Part shown: positions 55,199 to 64,000 of the stretch, piece after piece
Layout: each line of letters starts with the position of its first letter
Position numbering within the stretch: position 1 is the first letter of the stretch
Assembly: GCA_033816765.1 (NCBI GenBank)
Contig: CM066295.1
Span: forward strand, 2,294,001-2,358,000
Direction: 5' to 3'
Length of the DNA: 64,000 nt
DNA from: Nothopassalora personata
Taxonomy: Eukaryota > Ascomycota > Dothideomycetes > Mycosphaerellales > Mycosphaerellaceae
The notes under the pieces: model-generated
What the model was told of the DNA's origin: nothing
What the model saw: only the letters and a program-made list of their open reading frames with translations
Databases searched by the model: none
Made by a program: the position numbers and the translations under genes

Positions 55199-58100
55199 TA
55201 TTAAGTTGAGACCTAACAGGATACGTAGTTAGCAGCGGAGTGGAGTAAGAGATCAATCTTCAACTAGCTAATAGCTACAGGGCATGCAGCAATATATTAG
55301 GAACCAATGTGTGAATTGTGTTAGATGTCTATCTAAGCTAAAGGGGAGAGAAGGTGTCTTCCGATAAGCTAAGTTATCGTAGATGCCTTAGGCTATTAGA
55401 TCACAACCTAACTGTTAGCTCCCCCTAAGATGCTACATCTTAACACTCCTACTTATCTTATATGGGAGGTCACAGTCTACTCTTCTCCTGTTAGTAGTAT
55501 TTGAACCTCTATGATAGGTTAAGCTAGCTTACAAACCTCTAGAAGTGTGGACTAGTCTTTAGCTTTATAAACCTATCTATAACTATCTTAGATGTTGGGG
55601 TGTACTTAACAGCAATAAGCCTTCTCTACTAAAGTTTCCTAACAGCATTGTAGGCAATGTTAATGTGCTTTAACTTGTTATAAACATGTATATCCCTCAC
55701 TAGGGTAAGGGCAGCTTAGTTGTTACCTCTTAATTAGACTAGTCTTAAGCTTAATATAGTCTCCTGGTTTCTAGTAATCTTTGGTTAATAGGAACAGTCT
55801 CCTACTAACTCTAGATAGTCTATCTCCCTTAGCAGTAAAGCTAGGAATTGGGATTGCTTTATACATGCATTTATGGCTATGTATTTAGCTTCTATTATGG
55901 ATGTTGCTATAGACTTTTGCTTCTTGCTTATCTAGGAGACTAGTGCCCTATAGAGGAAGAAGACATACCTAAGGATAGAGACTCTGTCTACTTTGTCTAT
56001 TACATAATTAGAGTCACAGTATCTAACTAGGCATCCTTCTCTATGCCTAGAGAAGACAAGGCTAAGATTAGGATATGACCTTAGATATCTTGTAATCTTC
56101 TTTAAAGCCTTTATGTAGTAGGTGGATAGGTCACTTATAAATGAGCTTATCCTTCCTAGGGCAAAAGCAATGTCTAGCCTTATAATTGTTACTAGCTATA
56201 TCTATGTACTATTAATACTCTAGTACTCTGCCTTGTTACACCTCTTATCTATGTGGCTTAAAGGTTTAAGAGCCTTATAGCTGTCTATAGGTAAGTGTGT
56301 AGGTGCTGCCTTCTTATGGTTTATCCCTATCTTAGTAAGGTTGTCCCTAACAAAGTGTCCCTAGTTAAGTTTTAGGATTCCTCTCCTCCTGTCCCTTGTA
56401 ACTCTTATACTAAGGATCTTTTTAGGTTTACTAAGATCTTTGATCTTAAAGACTTTACTAAGTTCTCTTTTGAACTAGAGAACATCTATTAACTTTGGTG
56501 TAGTAATTGGAATGTTATCTATATGTGTGAGAATTGTGATCTCTTTTTCCTTATAAATGAGTAGGCATAGATCCACCTATAACTGTGTGAATCTAATCTC
56601 TCTAAGCTTTGATATATAGAGTTGATTCTAATCTCTAGCTGCTTACTTAAGTCTATATAAGCTTTTAAGGATCTTAAACACTATGTTTAGTAGAAGCTTA
56701 ACTCCTAGTGGTAGTAATATAAAGATGTCTTTATACAGGGTGCTTTCTATAAACGCATTGTTTATATCCACTTAGTAAAGATAGAGATCCTTCTTGCACA
56801 CAATAGCTATAAACACCCTAAGGGTGTCCTGTCTAACTGTAGGCGCAAATGTCTCTATAAAGTTAACACTAAACTTCTATAAAAAGCCCCTTATAACTAG
56901 CCTAGCCTTGAACTTTTTAATAGCTCTACTAATGCTTCTTTTAACATTAAAGACCTATCTTAACGTAACTAAGTTTGCTCCTTTTAGTAGAACAGCATTC
57001 TCCTAGGTGTTGTTGCTCTATAGAGCATCTAGCTCCTTCTGGATTGCTTCCTTCTAAAGGTGTCCCTATTTCTTGTTATTTATAGCATCCTTGTAGGACT
57101 TTGGAATTGGGATCTCTTACTTATATGTAATAACTTCTGTAGTTGCTACAAAGGCTATCTCCTTAACTTCTTCTAGGAATTTACTATCCTATAGTACTAA
57201 ATTATCTACTAATTGCATAGCTATAAAGAAAGCTTAGTAGTAAGTAGCAAGGTTCTCTAAGAGGTCTATTGCTTCTCCTACTTTAGTAGCTAGTTTAGGT
57301 ATAGGGACTATAGATCTTAGGGCTTTCTGTTTCTATTTATAGCCCTTAATATTATGGTTAGCCCTCCTCTTACTAAGGGATGATCTAAGAGTAGTTACTT
57401 GTGTCCTAGTGACATTCTTTTCCTAGAGATCTAGTGAACTTATCTTAATTGGCTTATCGATTTTCTGAAATTCCCCTACATTCTTTAGAGGCTAGGGAAG
57501 TTGCATAAATAGCTTTCTTAGCTAGGCTGTTACTGGGCTGCTCTGCTAAATGATTGAATAATGAACAGGTTGCTCTAAGGATATATCCTTCCTTAGCCTC
57601 CCTAAGGGTCTCCTAGCTAGTGCATTGCTTAATAGATTTAATTTTGTAACATTGAGATCCATATTACCTCTAGGTTGGTCCTTAAAGAAGTCTGCATATG
57701 TGTGTTGTTTAACAGCTTTTATGTCTAGTTCCTAAAAGAGCTAGGCCTTAGCTATGTTTTTAACGTATCTAACAAACACTGCTTCTTTGCCTCTATTTAT
57801 TAGTTTATTACTTCTTGCCTATTGAGGCTAGGATCTTATGTCTATGTAGACAATAGCTTTGCATCCCTAAACCTTTAAATGGTTAATAGTTAGCTTAATG
57901 CTATGAAAGGCTTTATCTAGTAAAACCTTAAACCTATTATAGTCTAGACTATTTAGTAGTTTGTTCCTTATATAGGTTTAGGCTTCTAGTGCTTTAGGCT
58001 AGAATTCAATTAGCATCTTAGCCTCTTTAAGCATTGCCCTTATAGAGTCTTCTAAGGTTTGTATTAACCTTTTAACTAGTCTATTTTGGAGCGAGTTGTA

Positions 58101-61100
58101 TGCCTTAGTATGCTCTAGCCCAATTCCCAAATCCTTCTCCTACTGCTTAACTAATGTAATAAGTTCCCTTGCATTATTAAGCCTAACTGCTTTTAACTGT
58201 ACTAATGATTTCCTCTCTGCCTTAATCTTCTAGTTCTAGAGAGTAACTAGAGCATCTTCTCTTTTCTTAAGAGGATAGGTCTACTTTTTTCTAGAGAAGT
58301 TGTTAACAATCTTAAGCTAGTATTTGAACCCTAGCCTTAATGTTAGTAGTGGACTATATATGTTAATAGATATAAGGGCAAGTCTTTTAGGTCTTCTCTT
58401 AGTAACTTTGCCTTTGTACTTCTTTATCTTTGCTATTAAACACACTCTACACTAGTAGAAGCTATCCCTAGGAATAGGAATAGGTTCTTTTAAGTCTATT
58501 ACCTTATAAAGATTCTAGAGCAAGTTCTTCCTAAAGTGTGCAAATCTTCTATGCTAAAGCTCCTACTGTTTTAGGTTAGTCTCTAATTTAGTAGTTATAA
58601 AGGCATTCTCTATTAGTAGTGCACATAATAAGTGATGTGCCCTCTCTTATAGTAGAGGAGAAATCTTATTAATGAATAGAACCCCCCTAAGAAGCCTTGT
58701 CTAGACAATAGTTTAGCTAGAGGGGGATATAAGAGAAAATAAAGGAGGTTGAACACTAAACTGCTTGCTAAACTAGTTCTAAGAAACTAGGTTTACCCCT
58801 AGCTTAGGTATAAGCAGAACATCTTCTAAAACAACTTTCCTACTAGATCTCCTACTTATCTCTATAGTCCCAATATAAGTGGCTAACAAATGCCTACCTC
58901 CTACTTTAATCCATTTCTTCTTTGTTAAGGGAGTTATAGATCTAAAGAGGCAGTTCTAGTTAGTTATATAGGATGAAGCACAAGAATCAAGTAACTACTC
59001 TAATAAGGGGAACTTGCCTTAGACTTCTGTAGTTGAGTAAGCTACTTTATTATACTTATTATTATTAGACATTGTCTTCTAGGATGAGTTGCATAAGTTA
59101 GGTAGCTCTTGGGTAGAGAAACCTTTCCTAGTCTTCCTTGTTTTAGAGGAAGGAGACTAGGCCTAGTTCTTCTAGAGTAATAGTATGTTAGAGCTAAGTT
59201 TCTTTACTATTTTCTTAAGTTCCTCTATAGAGGACTTCTCTCTTAGTGTTCTTCTTAAAGATAGTAGTAGAGATCTTCTCTTCTTAACATATGTTACATT
59301 CTAGGAGGATAGTGCTTAGGAATAAGATCTAAGGACCTTCTTTGCCTTAGAGAGACTAGGGCAGTCCTTAATAAGATAGTCCTTCTTATAGAGAAGGTAG
59401 GAAAGTAATCTTGCCTAACCTAAGGGCCTAACCTAGGTAGCTGCTATACTATACTTAGCCTTAGAGGGATTCAATCTAGCCTCTTAAGCCTTAAGGATCT
59501 TTAAGGTCCTTTTATAATCTATCTTTAGCTAAGCCATAATAGTATCCCTAGCTACATGGTAGTTAGGTGGCAGTGAGCTTAAAAGCTAGGTTATTCTTAT
59601 ATTAGCTTTCCTATAGTGCTAGCCCTCTAGGTTAATATTAGCAATCCTTCTTCTAAGAGACACTAGGTGTGCCTATGCAGATCTAATAGTGAACTCTTTA
59701 CTTATCTTAAAGTTTACAAACTGTTTTGTGAGCTTATGTGTATAGGTTAGTAACACCTAGCTATACTTATTCTAGAGATGCACCTATATCTTAGCAGCTT
59801 TTCTAGATTCGTAAGAGCCCTTAAGCTTAAATTCATCTTCTTCTATAATCCTACTTAGGATACTAAAGTAGTAATCTGCATTTTGTTTTGTCTATGTTAG
59901 TGTATTAAGAATCTCTTTAATCTTAGTCTCTTCCTAGAGTTTTAGGTTCTTGCCCTTAATGTTGTTAAATGACACTTCTAACAGGTTATTAATTGCAAAG
60001 AATGCTAACTAGCTCTCTATCTTATATCTCTAAAGGTTGAACTATCTCTTCTAATTGTCTCTCCTAAGAATTGGGATTTTGGTTCCCTTCTCTTCTCCTT
60101 TCTCTTAGTATAAATCTATAATAAATTGAATGTAATGAAACAAGGTGTATATGCTTCAAAGTCGTGGCTTAGGTCCTACTAAGGCTTTTAGTGTAGAATA
60201 GTAAGGTTCGTAGGTGTAGATACTAAGGCCTACTTGATTGATTGATTGATTATTCCATTAACGTGCTATTTGAGTCAAAGACTATGCAACACGGGTCTCG
60301 AGAACGAGACCAAAATTTGAGAGAAGGAGAAAAGCCCCGTCGTACCCCGGACGTAAAAACTCCTTAAAAGATGCGAGCAACGCTCGCTATTCGAACCGTA
60401 AATCGAATATATTGCGGCGTAGTACGCGCGTACCCGGTAGTCGTGTCTTGTCGAGAATTGCGGTTTGTCGCCTTGCCCCGGGCGAGACAAGTTTTGCGCC
60501 CGTGTCTCGTTCTTGTTTTAAAAAGCCAAGCCGGCCGTACCCGTACGCACCGAGCAAAATCCCAAGAAACACCCGTTGCCTCTGTTTCAATCCAGTCGCG
60601 TTCTCCGGTCTCGAGTGTAGCTCCTCGGTCGCAGTGGCCTCGCTGTCGTCCCCCCCTCGGCCTCTCTTGGTTCCAGCCGTGCAGTATACGTGGTTTGCGC
60701 CCCTAAACGCCTCTCTTGGTTCCAGCCGGCAGTTTACGTGGTTTGCCGGGACGACAGGTAGACAGCGCCTTCGTTGTTCGAGCGACGTGTACGCTATGTA
60801 CGTCGCTTTCCCTTCTCGCAGTTCCGGAGTTCTTGTTTGTAGATTTTGAGCGTATCTCGTTCGTTCGGTTCGTCCGACCTGTCTTTTCTTGTTTCGAGTC
60901 GAGTAGGCTTGTATTTTTCGAGAGAGAGAGTCTTAGTTTCTCTTCGTCGTAACGAAGATACTTACGTCGTCCGCCGCGTGAAGGCGCTCTCTATAGGACG
61001 ACACTAAGGCCTACTTAGTAGGGTAAAGAAAGAGCGGTATAGTCTCGGAGCTAGGACACAGGTCTGTCTCTCCTAGCAGAGTTCCAAATAACTTACTTGA

Positions 61101-61593
61101 AGTCCTTCTTAATAGTATCTCGATGCAGTTCTGCCTATAGAGTGTCTTTAAGGTATTGGCTTATAATAAGCCGTATAGAGTCCTTTTCTAGATTATCTAT
61201 TACTTAGTATTAAACTAAGCTCCTTAATAGGATAGATAGGGTAGACTTCTGCTTCCTAGATGTTTTCTGCTATAATAGCAAGGGATACAAGTAACCTGTA
61301 CTAATATAGGTTGCTCTTACTCCTGCACAAACCTAGGCTTATAACCTGTTAAGTTGAGACCTAACAGGATACGTAGTTGGCAGCGGAGTAGAGTAAGAGA
61401 TTAATCTTCAACTAGCTAATAGCCACAGGGCATGCAGCAATATATTAGGAACCAATGTGTAAATTGTGTTGGATGTCTATCTAAGCTAAAGGGGACAGAA
61501 GGTGTCTTCCGACAAGCTAAGTTATCGTAGATGCCTTAGGCTATTAGATTATAACCTAACTATTAGCTCCCCCTAAGATGCTACATCTTAACA
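55199..61593 (-). mobile_element. Copia element K' (inverted copy of K)
   Basis: Mirror of 22,432-28,826, with LTRs at 55,199-55,445 and 61,347-61,593 and the CTATC complement of GATAG at 55,194-55,198. Apparently identical to K where compared, including the same stop codons. Confidence 0.9.
60236..61002. mobile_element. SINE-like element S' (inverted copy of S)
   Basis: Mirror of 23,023-23,789 with the same 14-bp TSD (complement) and the ATTG tail at the left end. Its open frames translate identically to those of S. Confidence 0.75.
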
Positions 61594-62777
61594 CTATCTA
61601 TATTAATCGAGTTTCTAAACTTAATGCTATAGTACCGCTTATTATAGGTGTAGTTAGCGCGCTTAATCCGGAGGGCCTCGTCTTCTTATAGGATCTAATC
61701 CTTAAAGACTAATACATCCCTAATTATAGCCGAAGGTAATATAGTAAGTATCGGATTGCTATTCTTAGTTAGGGCCGGAGTAAATCGTAGGGTACTAACC
61801 GGTGTACCTAGCGGACTGCTCTCGCGTATAGGTACGCCGTCTAGCGTTCGGTTAGGCGAGGATCGAATAGGCGCAGTTATGCCCTCACCTATACTCTCGC
61901 CTATACGGAGCTACTTAAGTCGACTCGACTTACGACCGCCTCTCGATAGGACTATAGGCTCGGTAGAGGCTAGTAGAGTTAGCGTAGTACTCTTTACGCG
62001 TCCTTTGCCTTTACTACCCGGTAGTAGCTAACGTTATTACTAGCTAGATAGTCTAGGTTAATCTATACTGTCCTCTAGGGACGCGGACTTCTTAGTAATA
62101 GTACCCTCTATAAAGTATAGAAGGCTATCCTTATAGACGGCTAGGCGGTATCTTCTAATAATCTCCCTACTCTTAGCCGACTACGGATTAATACTACGTA
62201 CTTTAGCCTCCCTATCGCACCGGGTAAGATTACTAGGCTCTAGGATTCGCTTACGATCTATGCCCTTACGGCCGATCCTTATACGCTAGATTAGTACCCT
62301 CTAAATTCTACTAATAGCCCTACTATAATCTAGGTACTTGTTAATAAAGGCCGTAAACTGGCGGCGCCTGCTATTAGTACTATAAAGCTCGGAGATAACG
62401 CGTCGATTAAGAATCTTATTATCTATCTACTATAGCTAGTAGCGGGTAAGCGTAGCTCGAAGAGTCTTCTCTCGGTTACGAATCTCTAAACCGGTCTTAC
62501 GAATCTTACCGACGATAGGAAACAAGACATCGAGCTTCTTATTACTAAGGAATTTATCCTAGTAGCTCTTACCTATGCCGCTCTTAACTTCCTCGAAAAA
62601 TAGGTTAACCTAGACGGAGTAGTCTTTAAACACCTTCTCGAAGCCCTTATAGAAGTCCTTTAACACCTTAACTCGCTTCTAAGGATTAAGCTCCCGGAAC
62701 ATAACGTTAGCGGCGGACTTCGGCGTGTTCGTGTTAGTAAGGACATACTTAATGTTATCCGGTAGGCGAAGAGACTC
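61594..62777 (-). pseudogene. ORF-X of B', 5' part
   Basis: Mirror of 21,248-22,431, with the same degenerate frame and the same RIP-type stops. Confidence 0.55.
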
Positions 62778-63318
62778 GAACAAGGTCTAAGGTGGGCGGG
62801 TGAGCCTAGTAACAGTACTAGTAAGCGCTATACTCGAGCTGGACGGGCGTAACGAAGGACTAGCTAAAGCTATAATAACTAGGACTCGCTAGCAGTAAGA
62901 ACGTAACAGCTAGCTATCTCGTAGTGCTACTCTAGAGTATTAGTAAGCTTTAAAAGCTTAGTATTGGGGTAGGGGCTTTAAAGAAGGTTAAGGTCGCGAA
63001 GAGAGAGAGAGGCTAAAGAACCGTCCGATATGTATAGCAGTAGTAGATAGATATATTAGTAGCCCTAGTAATGGTGTTAGTATTTAAAGAAAAAGAGAGG
63101 AAGTAGTAGGTAGAGAGCTATACTTAAGTATGCCTCTTAGCGTATGTCCCTATAAGTGTTATAAGGTAGTAGCGCCGAGACCGGTCTTATAAGTAGTAAG
63201 AGCAGTACTATTAAGGTTATACTAAAGGTCCGATAACCCTATATGTAACCGAAAACCAGTGCTAGTAACTACCTAGGTAAGTATTCGGTAGGGGCATACT
63301 ACGCTATTACGTAATCCG

Positions 63319-63344
63319 ATTTACCGGTCCCGGGACCGGTAAAT
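63319..63344. promoter_or_regulatory. 26-bp perfect palindrome in B'
   Basis: Mirror of 20,681-20,706. Confidence 0.5.
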
Positions 63345-63484
63345 ATAACTCTACTAACTAAGGTCTAACTAAGGTAAGAACACCCCTATAAAGTGAAGTC
63401 TAGATAACCGAATCGGCTTAATAAACTGAAGGGCATGTATAACACATGCCTAAGGGAAGTAAACTCCGTACGCTATTACTAACT

Positions 63485-64000
63485 AATTAGTTCTTAGCCT
63501 CGATCCTACTAAACTGTAAAATCTCGGCTATAGAAAGGTTATAAGGCCTAACCTATAGCTTCTTAGATTCCGGTTTAGGATACGATCCCCTTCCGTTAAC
63601 TCCTATAGGTAGCACGTCTTCGCCGGCGATAGGCTCGATCTCGTTCGAATTACTACTGTCTTCGCTATTAGCGACGCTATTAGCGACTTCTCCCTCCCCT
63701 ATTACGAGATCGGTCCCATTATCTAAGTTTAGTACTCCTATGTTATCCAGGCGAAGCTCTAGAACTAGCTTAAGGTTTTCCCGTGCCTAAATACCCTTTA
63801 TTAGCGTACTATTAAGTTCCTTAAGAATATAGGTACTAAATTCCCTAGAGACACTAGACACCCGATATAGACCTTGCTATCGGTAACCGATCTTACGTAA
63901 GAAGTTATCCTTATATAGCTTATCGAATCTTATAATAAGGTCGCCCTTCTAGAAACTAATAAAGTTAACATTCCGGTAAGAATTAAAGTAGTCCTTACTA
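63485..64000 (-). pseudogene. pol 3' end of B' (integrase C-terminus), cut by window end
   Basis: Mirror of 20,025-20,540 of element B. The window stops inside this frame. Confidence 0.7.

Larger units (their letters stand above)
52584..64000 (-). mobile_element. Element B': inverted second copy of element B, truncated by window end
   Basis: The mirror image of 20,025-31,433: between about 21.99 and 30.5 kb, position x in B matches 84,025-x here without any net gap at every point I checked. The LTR starts exactly at 52,584 inside the integrase of G (flank CTAGT, 52,579-52,583), so this is a separate insertion site from B. It contains K' and S' at the same places. The rest of B' (about 6.8 kb plus LTR) should continue past 64,000. 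Confidence 0.88.

Noticed and set aside
12031..64000. Centromere
   Set aside because: A RIP-mutated retroelement block could be pericentromeric, but nothing in the sequence distinguishes a centromere from an ordinary repeat island.

Overview
The window is nuclear DNA of a filamentous ascomycete (Pezizomycotina; a Dothideomycete is my best guess, not proven). The evidence is short GT-AG introns with CTGAC/CTAAC branch sites, 2EXR (F-box-like) proteins, an NRPS-like reductase, and a repeat block carrying a RIP signature: CpA and TpG are almost absent, TpA is very common and CpG is kept, so Gln and Trp codons have become TAA/TAG and Cys codons have become TAY.

Positions 1-12,000 are gene space. 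In order: the C-terminal exon of a Baeyer-Villiger monooxygenase (+); a 1,144-aa adenylation-carrier-reductase NRPS-like enzyme (+); a five-exon zinc-binding DUF866/CZIB protein (+); a two-exon 2EXR protein (+); a two-exon sugar-type MFS transporter (+); a second 2EXR protein (-, proposed intron); and a type II membrane GT31-like glycosyltransferase (-). The monooxygenase, NRPS-like enzyme and transporter could form a small secondary-metabolism group, but this is inference.

From about 12,030 to 64,000 there are no intact genes. The block is a stack of nested LTR retrotransposons that I could order by terminal repeats and target-site duplications (TSDs). Background repeat R0 holds chromovirus A (12,556-38,371, TSD CTTTA, minus strand) and chromovirus F (38,532-47,739, TSD CGATC, plus strand). 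A holds gypsy element B (13,185-31,433, TSD AGTAT) and a fresh solo LTR (35,713-36,118, TSD GATAG). B holds copia element K (22,432-28,826, TSD GATAG), and K holds a non-LTR, SINE-like element S (23,023-23,789, 14-bp TSD). F holds a pol-less element E and an LTR-mediated inversion. Gypsy element G (about 48.3-52.58 kb) is interrupted by a second, inverted copy of B (B', 52,584 to beyond the window end) with K' and S' at the same internal positions. B and B' form a huge inverted repeat in which position x pairs with 84,025-x.

The most unusual items are: (1) an antisense accessory ORF in three different chromovirus-type elements (A, E, F) encoding a Zn2Cys6-like cysteine pattern followed by a coiled coil; (2) a roughly 1,000-aa unrecognised ORF 3' of pol in element B; (3) a GC-rich 26-bp perfect palindrome shared by the LTRs and interior of B; (4) the B/B' duplication with a sharp break in identity; (5) unmutated young insertions (S and the solo LTR) inside heavily mutated hosts.
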